Origin: Hyphomicrobiaceae bacterium
Lineage (GTDB): Bacteria > Pseudomonadota > Alphaproteobacteria > Rhizobiales > Methyloligellaceae
DNA: 64,000 bases
Direction of reading: 5' to 3'
Assembly: GCA_020637815.1 (NCBI GenBank)
Contig: JACKJS010000002.1
Location: forward strand, 124,001 to 188,000
Shown: piece by piece, positions 9,736 through 18,440 of the stretch
Numbering within the stretch: the stretch's first letter is position 1
Layout: each line of letters starts with the position of its first letter
Translations under genes and position numbers: made by a program
The notes under the pieces: generated by a model
Told to the model about the DNA's origin: nothing
The model's input: the letters and a program-made list of their open reading frames with translations, nothing else
Database searches by the model: none

Positions 9736-10651
9736 GACCCGAGGTCTCGAACCAGTCCCAGGTGCGGCGTACGCCTTCGTCGAGTTCGGTCGTGGGATCG
9801 TAGCCGATGGCGCCGCGCGCCTTGGCGATATCGCAATAGGTGTGAAGGATCTCACCCGCGCGCGCCGGCTCGTACGTCACGCTGAACTCCGTACCCGTCG
9901 CATCGCGGATGATGTCGATCAGAGCATTCACGGATGTCGGCTTGCCGAAGCCGAGCTGATAGGTCCCGGCGGCGCCGGCCTCGATGGCGCGGACGATCCC
10001 GTCGGTGAGATCGTCGACGAAGAGGTAGTCGCGGGTCTGGCTGCCGTCGCCGTAGACGGTCACGGCGCCGGTCTCGCGAATGTTCTTGATGAAGGCGGCG
10101 ACGACCGAGCTCTTGCGCCGCGAGTTCGGCCCGTAAATGTTCGAGAAGCGCAAGCTCGCGGCCTTCAGCCCGTAGGACTGCGCATAGGCCCAGCAATAGC
10201 CTTCGCCGGCGAGCTTTGAGGCGCCATACGGGGAGGCGGGCTTTGCGGCGATGTCCTCGTTGATGGGCGGGGGCACCTCGCCGAGAATGGCACCGCCTGT
10301 GGAGGCGTTCACGAGCGAGGGCACGTCTTCCTGACGCATCGCCTCCAGCACGTTGAAAGTGCCGGTGGTGTTGATGTCGAAATTGAGCTGCGGATCCTCG
10401 ATGGAGTCGATCACGCGCGTATGCGCGGCGAGATGAACGACGGCGTCCATGCTTCTGACCGCCTCGTGGACCGCACCGGCATCGCGCACATCGCCTTCGA
10501 CGATTTCGATCCCGTCCGTGATGGCGAGATCGCCGCTCGGATTCGACATGTTGTCGAAGATGCGGATCTCGGCGCCGAACTTCCGTTGCAGCTTCGGCAC
10601 TAGGCTCGTTCCGATAAAACCAAGCCCGCCTGTCACTAGAACTCGTTTCAT
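9728..10651 (-). CDS. NAD-dependent sugar epimerase/dehydratase
   Basis: Extended SDR enzyme of 307 residues acting on a nucleotide sugar, probably a UDP-glucose-4-epimerase-like reaction. It starts MKRVLVTGGLGFIGTSLV with the GxxGxxG motif, has HLAAHTRV, the NASTGG strand in place of the more common SSS, YGASKLAGE with catalytic Tyr and Lys, and the NIYGP and RDYLFVDD segments. The ATG at 10651 puts the Rossmann motif at the N-terminus. It overlaps the following GT4 gene by 8 bp, and the GT2 gene upstream ends 38 bp before it, so the three probably form one operon. The exact substrate cannot be read from sequence. Confidence 0.85.
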   Translation of the reverse strand: MKRVLVTGGLGFIGTSLVPKLQRKFGAEIRIFDNMSNPSGDLAITDGIEIVEGDVRDAGAVHEAVRSMDAVVHLAAHTRVIDSIEDPQLNFDINTTGTFNVLEAMRQEDVPSLVNASTGGAILGEVPPPINEDIAAKPASPYGASKLAGEGYCWAYAQSYGLKAASLRFSNIYGPNSRRKSSVVAAFIKNIRETGAVTVYGDGSQTRDYLFVDDLTDGIVRAIEAGAAGTYQLGFGKPTSVNALIDIIRDATGTEFSVTYEPARAGEILHTYCDIAKARGAIGYDPTTELDEGVRRTWDWFETSGHA

Positions 10652-10688
10652 GCTGCGATCAACACCTGTCGGCTGTGGAGAATTGAGG

Positions 10689-11894
10689 TCACGTCCGCCG
10701 TGCCCAGCGTACAAGACGGTAGGCCGCGCGTGCGATGTAATAGCAGAGGAAGAACAGGACTTCGAAGAGGGGCGCCAAAAGTTTGCGTATGGCGCGGACC
10801 AGCCGCTTGAACGGCGTTGCAGTCTGTTGGGGCCGGGACGCCGCCGCTTGAGGCTGCGCCGGCGTGCCGCGTTGCGGCAAGGGGGCCAAGCCGAGGGCGT
10901 TGTAGATCGGCCGCCATTGGCGAAGGCTGCGCCAGGCGATGGAGGCGGTGTTGGCGCCGGCGCGGCCTCGAAAATGCCGCCGCATGTAGCGCCAGGTGAT
11001 CGGTACGTTCTCGATCGACCGGATCGAGGTCATATTCTCAAGGACTGCCGCCAAGCCCTGCGGACCCTGGCGGAAGGTGAAGTGAACCCCGGTCGCCGCT
11101 TGCTCTTCCACGACCTCGATCTCGGTCGCGTCCGTCACGAAGAAGCGGAACCCGCCCTTGCCGGCGCGCAAACAGAAATCGGCATCGCCATAATAATGCG
11201 GGAAGGCAGCCGCGTCGTAGTTCCCGGCGCGGTCGAGGATCTCCACCGGGAACAGCGAGCAGCGGCCGAACAGAGTCTTCACCTCGAACAGCCCGTTCTG
11301 CTCCGCCATGGCGGCATGCAGCCTATCGAGGTCGTTCAGGATGGGGCCGGATCCCGGCGCCCAGCCGGTTGAGATCGCGCGCCCGCTCGCGGCATCGACG
11401 GCGACCGGCGCGACGCCCGCGCGCCCGTTGACCTCCGACACATGCGCAAGCGCCGCGGCGGCGCCCGAGCAAAGCAGCGTGTCGTCGTTGACGAGAAGGA
11501 AGAAGTCTCCGCGCTCGAAATCCGGCCGCAGCGTGTCCAGAGCTTTCGCGACAGCGCCAGTCCACCACAGCGTGCCGTCGCCTTGCAGGACTCGGACCGC
11601 CGGAAATTTCTCCGCCAGCATTCCGGCCGTTCCGTCGGTGCTGCCGTCGTCCACGACCGTAATCGTCATCGTGTCGATGGCCGTTTGCGCGAATATCCGC
11701 GCCAGGCACGCGTCCACGAGGGCCTGTCGGTTGTGGGTCGGGATGATGACGTGGACCTTCGGCACGGAGATCGGACACCCAAGCGGTGGTTTCGCGGCCA
11801 GTTCGGCGCCTCGGCGATAGTGCTTGGTCGCATAGACCGTCAACCGGCGCCAGGGCGCCACGCATTCTATTCGGGCGGGCGCCGCGTGAGCCAC
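10689..11894 (-). CDS. Glycosyltransferase family 2, membrane-associated
   Basis: GT-A inverting glycosyltransferase of up to 401 residues; the start is a GTG at 11894, and another GTG near residue 44, directly before KVHVIIPTHNR, is also possible. Motifs are the nucleotide-binding VVDDGSTDGT, the DXD-type LLVNDDTLL, and a GDADFCLRAGK region. WWTGAV resembles rhamnosyl- and galactofuranosyl-type GT2 enzymes. The C-terminus is very basic and ends in a hydrophobic stretch (LFEVLFFLCYYIARAAY) flanked by arginines, probably a membrane anchor. First gene of the epimerase-GT4 operon. Confidence 0.86.
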   Translation of the reverse strand: MAHAAPARIECVAPWRRLTVYATKHYRRGAELAAKPPLGCPISVPKVHVIIPTHNRQALVDACLARIFAQTAIDTMTITVVDDGSTDGTAGMLAEKFPAVRVLQGDGTLWWTGAVAKALDTLRPDFERGDFFLLVNDDTLLCSGAAAALAHVSEVNGRAGVAPVAVDAASGRAISTGWAPGSGPILNDLDRLHAAMAEQNGLFEVKTLFGRCSLFPVEILDRAGNYDAAAFPHYYGDADFCLRAGKGGFRFFVTDATEIEVVEEQAATGVHFTFRQGPQGLAAVLENMTSIRSIENVPITWRYMRRHFRGRAGANTASIAWRSLRQWRPIYNALGLAPLPQRGTPAQPQAAASRPQQTATPFKRLVRAIRKLLAPLFEVLFFLCYYIARAAYRLVRWARRT

Positions 11895-12129
11895 AGCTGC
11901 CTAGCAGAGCCGGGGGGTGCGTTCAATGCGGATGCCTCGGAGCGGGTTGGCGGCATCGTCCGGATTGTACCCCGACCGGAGTCGTTGACCGAGCCGGCGC
12001 GGCGGCGTCAGCCGCCAAACTTCCGAGCCATTGTCATCGGGTCTTCTGCGGCCTATCCCTCGGCCGAGATGAACCGCGTAGTCACAGACCGGCCGGAATC
12101 CCGGCCGCAGGGTTGCCGGACCTGAGACA

Positions 12130-13215
12130 ATGGCGAGCATACCTACAACAGTCGTCTTCGATGTGTCCGGTCATGGGTTCGGCCATCTCGGGCAAGTCGC
12201 GCCCGTGATCCAGGCACTGCGCCAACAATATCCGCAGAGCCGAATCGTCTTGCGGAGCGCACACCCGGCGCCCCTCTTGCGCGATTTCTTGGACTGCGAT
12301 GTGGTTTTGGCGCCGCCGCCCCACGAGGCGACCATGGTCATGCATGGGCCGACTTCCGTCGATGCGGTCAGAAGCGCCGAGGCCCACCGGCAGGTTTGCG
12401 AGCACTGGGAGGAGCACGTTGCGCGCGAGGCGGAGCGTCTTGCGGGCTTCGGCCCGGCGATCCTGGTCTCGGACGTTTGCTACCTCTCTCTCGGTGCCGC
12501 CAAGCAGCTCGGCATTCCCGCTGTCGCGCTGTGTTCGCTGAACTGGGGCGACATCGTGCGGGCTTATTGCGGGTCGGACCAGGGCACCTCGACGGTGCTG
12601 GACACCATCGACACCACCTACGCCGCCGCCGACTTGTTCCTGCAGGTCGAGCCGCATATGCCGATGGAGCGACTTCCGAACCGGCGCCCGATCGGGCCGC
12701 TCGCCCGCATCGGACGGGCACGCCGTGGTGAAGTCGCGGCCGCTGCGCACATTCCCGAGCAGGAAAAAATCGTGCTCGTCAGTCTCGGCGGAATCCCCGG
12801 CGGGGCGGAGCTCACGCTCCCCTCCGTGCCGGGGGTGCATTGGCTTGCGGGCGCGGGCGTGTCCGGCCCGGCGGGAGCCGTCACCTGTGCGGGTTCCCTC
12901 GGGATTCCCTTCGTCGACCTTTTGGCGTCGTCGGATGCGGTGATTACCAAGGTCGGTTACTCGACCTTCGTGGAAGCGGCGTGCAACGGCACGGCTCTCA
13001 TCAGCGCGCCGCGCGACGACTGGCCAGAGTCGCCATATCTCATCGCCTGGGCCGAACGGAACGCCCGCTTCGCATTGACCGACGGTGGACTTGACGCCCG
13101 GGAGATTGGCCGGGCGCTGGAGGAGGTCTTGAGCGCTCCGCCAAGGCCGCCAGTGCCGGCAACAGGCGTCGAGGAGGCCTGTTGCGTCATCGCCAAGACT
13201 GCGGATTTGCTATAA
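12130..13215 (+). CDS. GT-B glycosyltransferase-like protein (GT1/GT28 type)
   Basis: 361 residues. The N-terminus FDVSGHGFGHLGQVAPV matches the glycine-rich acceptor loop of MurG/GT28-like enzymes and the N-terminal domain of sugar kinases such as arabinokinase. The C-terminal half has VLVSLGGIPGG and SSDAVITKVGYSTFVEAACNG, the nucleotide-sugar binding region in which a glycine- and glutamate-bearing loop contacts the donor. A cytosolic glycosyltransferase is most likely. It stands alone, with 235 bp before it and a strong inverted repeat after it. Confidence 0.78.
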   Translation: MASIPTTVVFDVSGHGFGHLGQVAPVIQALRQQYPQSRIVLRSAHPAPLLRDFLDCDVVLAPPPHEATMVMHGPTSVDAVRSAEAHRQVCEHWEEHVAREAERLAGFGPAILVSDVCYLSLGAAKQLGIPAVALCSLNWGDIVRAYCGSDQGTSTVLDTIDTTYAAADLFLQVEPHMPMERLPNRRPIGPLARIGRARRGEVAAAAHIPEQEKIVLVSLGGIPGGAELTLPSVPGVHWLAGAGVSGPAGAVTCAGSLGIPFVDLLASSDAVITKVGYSTFVEAACNGTALISAPRDDWPESPYLIAWAERNARFALTDGGLDAREIGRALEEVLSAPPRPPVPATGVEEACCVIAKTADLL

Positions 13216-13259
13216 ATCGTGGACCGGCCGGTCCGTCCTAACTGCGACACAGTGTTGGG

Positions 13260-13313
13260 GTGGCTTGCAGGCGCGGGCGCCCTATGCGGCCTTGACCTCC
13301 TGCTGCAAGCCAC
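13260..13313 (+). promoter_or_regulatory. Long inverted repeat upstream of the ABC exporter genes
   Basis: GTGGCTTGCAG at 13260-13270 is the exact reverse complement of CTGCAAGCCAC at 13303-13313, giving an 11-bp stem with a 32-nt GC-rich loop that contains a further GGGCGCCC palindrome. It lies between the stop of the GT1/GT28-like gene (13215) and the first possible start of the exporter permease (13345). No T-run follows it, so a simple intrinsic terminator is less likely. It could be a leader hairpin, an operator or an mRNA-stability element. Confidence 0.5.
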
Positions 13314-13344
13314 TTATGCGCTTGGCCCGTGAGAGTTTTTTCGT

Positions 13345-14160
13345 TTGGGGCCCCTTGTCGTGATCGGGGGCAGAGGCATTTCCGTGATCCTCGAGCACGC
13401 TTTGGATTTCAAACGCTGGCACCGGTGGCTCTACGTTGCCTGGTTCAATTTTGTCGTCACCTACCGGAAGACGACGCTTGGACCGTTCTGGCTCCTGGCC
13501 GGACCTGCGTTGTTCATCGTGATTCTGGGCGGCCTCTATTCACACGTTAATGGCGTCGAGACGGATATTTTCATTCCGCATTTGGCCATCGGTGTCATTC
13601 TCTGGACGCTGATTGGCGGCTTCGTGACGAAGAGTACGACGGTATATCAGCGTAATCGTGCGCAGATTCTTCAAGGTTCGATGACGCTTATTGAAATTAC
13701 TGTTGTGGATATTATCTCGATAGTCCTACAATTTGTACATCAGCTCTTAATTGCTGTTGTTGTGTTTATTGTATACAGTCATCAGCTATCTTGGTACGCG
13801 TTCGTTAGCCTGATTGGCATTGCGATTCTGGTCGCCAACGGGTTCTGGCTTTCCATAGTCTTTGGAATCATCGGCGCGCGGTATCGCGACCTCAACCAGA
13901 TCATCGCGGCGGTGATGCGCGTTGCGTTCCTGGCGACACCGATTATTTGGATGGCGACGTCAACCCGTGGCCAAGCCATGGGCATTTACCTGCTCATAAA
14001 TCCATTTTACCACTTCCTCGAAATTGTTCGGGCGCCGCTTCTTGGGATGTCGATCTCGATGACGAGTTGGATCGTCGTCCTCACCATGACGATCGGCGGC
14101 TTTATTTTGGCGAACGAGATGCATAAGCGCTTCGCGCGGCTCGTGCCGTTGTGGGTATGA
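13345..14160 (+). CDS. Polysaccharide ABC exporter permease (ABC-2 type)
   Basis: Integral membrane subunit of an exporter like Wzm/KpsM that moves lipid-linked glycan across the inner membrane. 271 residues with about six hydrophobic helices, an amphipathic N-terminus (DFKRWHRWLYVAWFNFVVTY) and the conserved RKTTLGPFW segment of ABC-2 glycan exporters. A TTG at 13345 and a GTG at 13360 are both possible starts. The ATPase follows after 4 bp. Bases 13670-13790 are visibly AT-richer than the surroundings. A pathway-specific symbol (wzm or kpsM) cannot be fixed from sequence. Confidence 0.93.
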   Translation: MGPLVVIGGRGISVILEHALDFKRWHRWLYVAWFNFVVTYRKTTLGPFWLLAGPALFIVILGGLYSHVNGVETDIFIPHLAIGVILWTLIGGFVTKSTTVYQRNRAQILQGSMTLIEITVVDIISIVLQFVHQLLIAVVVFIVYSHQLSWYAFVSLIGIAILVANGFWLSIVFGIIGARYRDLNQIIAAVMRVAFLATPIIWMATSTRGQAMGIYLLINPFYHFLEIVRAPLLGMSISMTSWIVVLTMTIGGFILANEMHKRFARLVPLWV

Positions 14161-14164
14161 GGCG

Positions 14165-15028
14165 ATGGCGGTGACGGAACTCGCTCCGAAAACCACTTCT
14201 GGGACAACCACCGATGCCGTTGTCGCGCAGCCCGTGCCCTTGGTTGAGGCCAAGAATTTGGCTCTGAGGATTCCGATCTTCAAAGCGAACGACCGCTCCA
14301 TCAAGATCAGTCCTCTACGGCTTTTGACCGATCTGTATTTCGGGCGCACGAAGCGCGCCGTTGCGACGCTGTTGGAAGACGTATCCTTCAAGGTCCATCA
14401 CGGAGAGCGGCTTGGGCTCATCGGCTCGAACGGCGCCGGTAAGAGTACGTTGCTGCGTGTCCTAGCGGGCATCTATACGCCAAGCGGCGGGAAGCTGACG
14501 GTTCGCGGCAGCGCCAAAGGCTTGTTCGATGTGTCGATGGGAATGCTGCAGGACGCGACGGGGCTGGAGAACATCTACATGCGCGGTCTGCAGATGGGCT
14601 TGAACTTCGACGAGATCAAAGAGCTCATTCCGGGCATTGTCGAATTTACCGAACTCGACGACGCGATCGAGAAGCCATTCAACACCTATTCGAGCGGCAT
14701 GCGTCTGCGCTTGGCGGTGAGCATTTCGACGATGGTAGAGCCGGACATCCTGTTGCTGGATGAATGGCTGGGTGCGGGGGACGCACGGTTCAGCACGAAG
14801 GTGCAGGACCGGATGAACGCTCTCGTCGAGAAGAGCCGGGGTCTGGTCATTGCCACGCACAACGAGAACCTCATGCGCAACCTCTGTACGCACGGTCTCG
14901 TACTGTCCAAAGGCAAGGTCTTGTATTGCGGAGAACTGGACGAGGCCCTTGCGGTCTACAAGGACCACGGCGAACAAGACGCTCCCGCAAAGCTTGATGG
15001 CCGCCAGCGGGGGGCGTCCGCGGGTTAG
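14165..15028 (+). CDS. Polysaccharide ABC exporter ATP-binding protein
   Basis: Energises the preceding permease. 287 residues: an N-terminal extension of about 70, then an ABC ATPase with Walker A GSNGAGKST, the signature region YSSGMRLRL and Walker B ILLLDEWLGAGD, followed by the H-loop ATHN. It lacks the extra C-terminal carbohydrate-binding domain of long Wzt proteins (about 400 residues), so it is closer to KpsT and short Wzt types. The ATG is 4 bp after the permease stop. It ends in a 4-bp convergent overlap with the next gene. Confidence 0.94.
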   Translation: MAVTELAPKTTSGTTTDAVVAQPVPLVEAKNLALRIPIFKANDRSIKISPLRLLTDLYFGRTKRAVATLLEDVSFKVHHGERLGLIGSNGAGKSTLLRVLAGIYTPSGGKLTVRGSAKGLFDVSMGMLQDATGLENIYMRGLQMGLNFDEIKELIPGIVEFTELDDAIEKPFNTYSSGMRLRLAVSISTMVEPDILLLDEWLGAGDARFSTKVQDRMNALVEKSRGLVIATHNENLMRNLCTHGLVLSKGKVLYCGELDEALAVYKDHGEQDAPAKLDGRQRGASAG

Positions 15029-16194
15029 TCCCGATTGACCCGGCCGTTTTCGGGCCGGTCATCGCTATCTTCGCAAATGTCCTGCGTATCCAGGCGCTCT
15101 TCTAGCGATCTCAGTTCCTTCGCGAGAACCGACGCCTTGGAGAAGGCGGCCGATGCCCGCATGTCCGGCGTCGCGCCTTCGTCTCGAATGTCGGACGTGT
15201 TCCCTGTGGCAAACCTGATGGCCCGCCTGAGTTCGAACCCCAGTCCGGCCAGTAGGACAACGATAAGGAATGTGTTCGCTGTCACGAGGACCCAAGCGGG
15301 TGCGGCGAAGACGGTCGACAACACAAATGGCAAGACGAGAAGCAAGAGTCCTATTCCTGCGGCAATGGCCTGCCGCCAAGGCCTAAGCCCACGCCCGGCA
15401 CGTCCGAGGTCTGTCGCCGCACCAACGTGCGCCGGCCCTGTCTTCCTGCCATGCGGCAGGCCCGGCGCCGCTGGCCGTGGCAGCCGCTCGCCAAGCGTGT
15501 CTTCGATGTCCTCAAAGCGGCGGAAGTCGAACGCGTCCACCAGCGAGACGGGGTTGCAGTTCCAGACCCGGACGCCGGTGTCCTTGAGATAGGGGGCCAC
15601 CGCGCGCCAGCTTCGGATGTGAAGGTCCGGCTGCGGATTGGGGACGTTGTATCTGTCGCCGGCGACTTGATAGCCGTCGAAAAAATAGTTGGGGTTGCTC
15701 TCCGGCGTCGTGGCGATCTCGAGCGCTCGTCCGTCAAGCTTCGCTCCGCTCACCTGTTCCACGTAGTCGCAATCGATGCCCAGCAGAATCAGGCGGTCGT
15801 AGCCGAGGAGGGCGCCGATGAGCGCCGAGTGACTGCCGGTCGTGAGCGGATTGATGGCAAGGACGGGCGCGTTCTTCACCCACGCATCGAAATCGACGAC
15901 CGACTCCGAAGTCTGGACGTCCTCTGGCAGCGCCTGGATGAGATTCTGCCGGAGGAAGAACAACTCGATCCCGTTGGACTTCGACGTCCGGATCAGGTCG
16001 GCGATGGCGTCCTTGTGCGAGAGCCCGACGACCAGATCGAGGCAGATGTAATAGCGCGGATACCAGCCCGTCTCGTGCCAGAAGCGGTAGGCCGCGTTCA
16101 TCCCGATACAGTCCACATTTGCGATCCGCGCAAAGTCAAAGCCCCGCAAGGAGGGCCCGTTGCCGACGATCACGAGTGTCGTTCCTGGTGTCAT
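15025..16194 (-). CDS. GNGPSL-motif (DUF115/GT42-like) protein with membrane hairpin tail
   Basis: 389 residues from ATG 16194; a GTG at 16248 would add 18. Residues 1-240 carry VIVGNGPSLRGFDF, NAAYRFW, a TTGSHSALIGALLGY helix followed by LILLGIDCDY, and a late HIRSWRAVAPYL and NCNPVSLVDAF pair. From memory, this series follows the order of the CMP-sialic-acid-dependent GT42 fold (GNGPSL, TSG..., GID, His) and of DUF115 proteins. Residues about 276-322 form a two-helix membrane hairpin, followed by a short predicted coiled coil. Related to the proteins at 26441 and 45049. Probably a membrane-tethered glycosyltransferase; donor unknown. Confidence 0.72.
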   Translation of the reverse strand: MTPGTTLVIVGNGPSLRGFDFARIANVDCIGMNAAYRFWHETGWYPRYYICLDLVVGLSHKDAIADLIRTSKSNGIELFFLRQNLIQALPEDVQTSESVVDFDAWVKNAPVLAINPLTTGSHSALIGALLGYDRLILLGIDCDYVEQVSGAKLDGRALEIATTPESNPNYFFDGYQVAGDRYNVPNPQPDLHIRSWRAVAPYLKDTGVRVWNCNPVSLVDAFDFRRFEDIEDTLGERLPRPAAPGLPHGRKTGPAHVGAATDLGRAGRGLRPWRQAIAAGIGLLLLVLPFVLSTVFAAPAWVLVTANTFLIVVLLAGLGFELRRAIRFATGNTSDIRDEGATPDMRASAAFSKASVLAKELRSLEERLDTQDICEDSDDRPENGRVNRD

Positions 16195-16266
16195 GGCGGT
16201 GTTTTTGGCGGTTCTGGCGCGATTTGTCACCACAGAGTTGGTGCGCACCGCCAGGCACCATGGCGT

Positions 16267-17160
16267 CTAGCCGAGGCGGATCCGGAACAGGGCCCCGGCG
16301 AAAGAGTCCGGGGCCTCAAGCCCGATCTTCGCGCTCGTGACATAGAGCACGGTCTCGTCGTCGCCTTGAAAGGCGCAGGAAGTCACGTGCGGCGTCGGAA
16401 CTGTGACGTGGCCAAGGCGCACCCCTTGGGGCGAGATCTTCTCGACGCGCGCGCCGTCCCACATGGCCACCCACAGATTTCCCGCGCAGTCGGTGGTCAT
16501 GCCGTCCGGATAGCCCTCTTCGGGTCCGAATTGGTGGAAGACGCGCTTGTTCCGGAGCGTGCCGTCGGGGTTCAGGTCGAAGGCGTAGATGGTCTGAAGG
16601 GCCGAGTCGTTGTGATAGACCGTCCGGCCATCGGGGCTGAAGGCAGGTCCGTTCGTCACGCGGTAACCGGTGTCGAGTAGGGCTGTCTCGCCATCCGGCG
16701 TAAAAGCGTAGAGATTGCCGGTGGCGTCTGTCTCGGGGTCATGCATGGTGCCGGCCCAGTAGCGGCCGTCTGGGCCGATTTTCCCGTCGTTGAAGCGGTT
16801 TTCCGGCAAATGCGCTTCCGGGTCGGCGATGGGGATCGTCGCGACATCCGGCCCACGAAGGCCGAGCCACATGAGCCCGGCGTCGCCACACGCCAGGAGC
16901 GGCGTGCCTGCAAGCTCCGGCGGTGGCGTCCAATCTGGGGCCGGGACTCCGATCGAACCGATGCGGCACGGGAGGCGCCATTCCTCCCTGACGTCGTTCT
17001 CGGGACGATAGGCAAGGAGACGGCTGCCCTTGATGTCGGTCCAGTAGAGCTTACCCTCGCCACGGTGCCAAACGGGCCCTTCGCCAAGGATTGCGCCTGC
17101 TGGCCAGAGACAGGCGGCATCCGCCTTGATCGCATGGGTCTCGGTGCTGGCAGCGCTCAT
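16267..17160 (-). CDS. SMP-30/gluconolactonase/LRE family hydrolase
   Basis: 297 residues (a longer start at 17226 is possible). A six-bladed beta-propeller lactonase family: ILGEGPVWH gives the metal-ligand Glu, NRFNDGKIGPDGRYWAGTM holds the second metal-binding Asn/Asp segment, VTNGPAFSPDGRTVYHND the third, and PDGMTTDCAGNLWVAMW the catalytic Asp region. Family members hydrolyse sugar lactones, which could serve sugar-acid metabolism. There is no signal peptide in the short form. It is divergent from the GT2-cytidylyltransferase cassette and may be an ordinary metabolic gene embedded in the locus. Confidence 0.88.
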   Translation of the reverse strand: MSAASTETHAIKADAACLWPAGAILGEGPVWHRGEGKLYWTDIKGSRLLAYRPENDVREEWRLPCRIGSIGVPAPDWTPPPELAGTPLLACGDAGLMWLGLRGPDVATIPIADPEAHLPENRFNDGKIGPDGRYWAGTMHDPETDATGNLYAFTPDGETALLDTGYRVTNGPAFSPDGRTVYHNDSALQTIYAFDLNPDGTLRNKRVFHQFGPEEGYPDGMTTDCAGNLWVAMWDGARVEKISPQGVRLGHVTVPTPHVTSCAFQGDDETVLYVTSAKIGLEAPDSFAGALFRIRLG

Positions 17161-17402
17161 TTCCAGGACTTTCGGGGTGGATAGGGCCAGCGCGGCCCGC
17201 ATGGCCGCGCCCGGCTTCCCTAGCATTTCGCCCCGGAACGCTCCAGGCCCGCGATTTCAATCCAAACAACGGCTTGAGGTGGGTTCCTCCGGAGCGCCTC
17301 GGCGGATTTTGGCCCTTGACCCATGCGGTGCGATGCGGCCTACATGGGGCCGGTGCCTGGCGGATTGGTCGGTCTAAGGCATCGAACCGGGGGAAGAGTT
17401 TG

Positions 17403-18440
17403 ATGCGCGTTTCGATCGTGGTGCGGGCGTACAACGAGGAGGAGCATTTCGAGAAGCTCCTTGTCGGTCTGCAGGCGCAGCACCGGAAGCCTGACGAAAT
17501 CATCCTCGTGGATTCCGGTTCCACCGATCGGACCGTCGAAATCGGCCGCCGCTATGGCTGCCGGGTCGTCCCCATCGACAAGCATCAATTCACGTTCGGC
17601 CGCGCCCTCAATGTAGGCTGCCAAGAAGCCGTTGGCGATATTTGCGTGTTCGTCAGCGCCCACGTCTATCCGCTCTATGACGATTGGCTCGAGACGCTGA
17701 TCGCGCCTTTCGACGACGAGCGCGTCGCGCTCACCTACGGGCGCCAGCGGGGCGGCGACGTCAACAAGTTCTCCGAGGGACAGATCTTCGCCCGTTGGTT
17801 CCCGCCGCATTCCGTCTTTCCGCAGAAGCACCATTTCTGCAACAACGCCAACGCCGCGATCCGCCGTTCCATCTGGGAGACCGTTCCCTACGACGAGACG
17901 CTGACCGGTCTCGAGGACCTCGCATGGGCCAAGACGGTGCAGGCGCGGGGACATCTTCTGGCCTACACGGCGGAGGCGGAAATCGTGCATCTGCACGACG
18001 AGACCTGGGATCAGGTTCAGAACCGCTACCGCCGCGAGGCGATTGCCATGCGGGCCATCGACGAGCACGCGAAGTTCTCCCGGCTCGATTTCTGCTGGCT
18101 CCTCGCGCAACATGTCTTCTCCGATGGTCTGCACGCATTGCAGCAAGGCGTGCTGCGCCGGGAGTTCGGATCGATCTGCAAGTTCCGTTACAATCAGCTG
18201 CTTGGAACCTGGCGTGGCTTCAATGGCCCATCGGACGTTTCCGCCGAGCTTCGAGCCCGGTTCTACTATCCGACCCGCCCGCACCATCACCGCAGCCATG
18301 GCGCCTCCGAGCGCCGTCCCATCGATTACCAGCGGCTTCTCGATGATGGCGACCCCTCCGGAGAGCCGCACGCGGACGCTCAAGGAGAGAGTGGCGAGGC
18401 GGCGGCACCCAGCCTTCGTATTGTAAGAGGAGATCGATGA
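17403..18440 (+). CDS. Glycosyltransferase family 2
   Basis: GT-A glycosyltransferase of 345 residues. The ATG at 17403 is preceded by a GGGGGAAG ribosome-binding site. It begins RVSIVVRAYNEEEHFEKLL, has VDSGSTDRTVEI, and an unusual SAHVYP in place of the usual DXD (family members of the rhamnosyltransferase type often read SAHxxP). GLEDLAWAK is the ED motif for the acceptor base. The stop overlaps the following cytidylyltransferase start by 4 bp (ATGA), so it belongs to the same operon. Confidence 0.9.
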   Translation: MRVSIVVRAYNEEEHFEKLLVGLQAQHRKPDEIILVDSGSTDRTVEIGRRYGCRVVPIDKHQFTFGRALNVGCQEAVGDICVFVSAHVYPLYDDWLETLIAPFDDERVALTYGRQRGGDVNKFSEGQIFARWFPPHSVFPQKHHFCNNANAAIRRSIWETVPYDETLTGLEDLAWAKTVQARGHLLAYTAEAEIVHLHDETWDQVQNRYRREAIAMRAIDEHAKFSRLDFCWLLAQHVFSDGLHALQQGVLRREFGSICKFRYNQLLGTWRGFNGPSDVSAELRARFYYPTRPHHHRSHGASERRPIDYQRLLDDGDPSGEPHADAQGESGEAAAPSLRIVRGDR

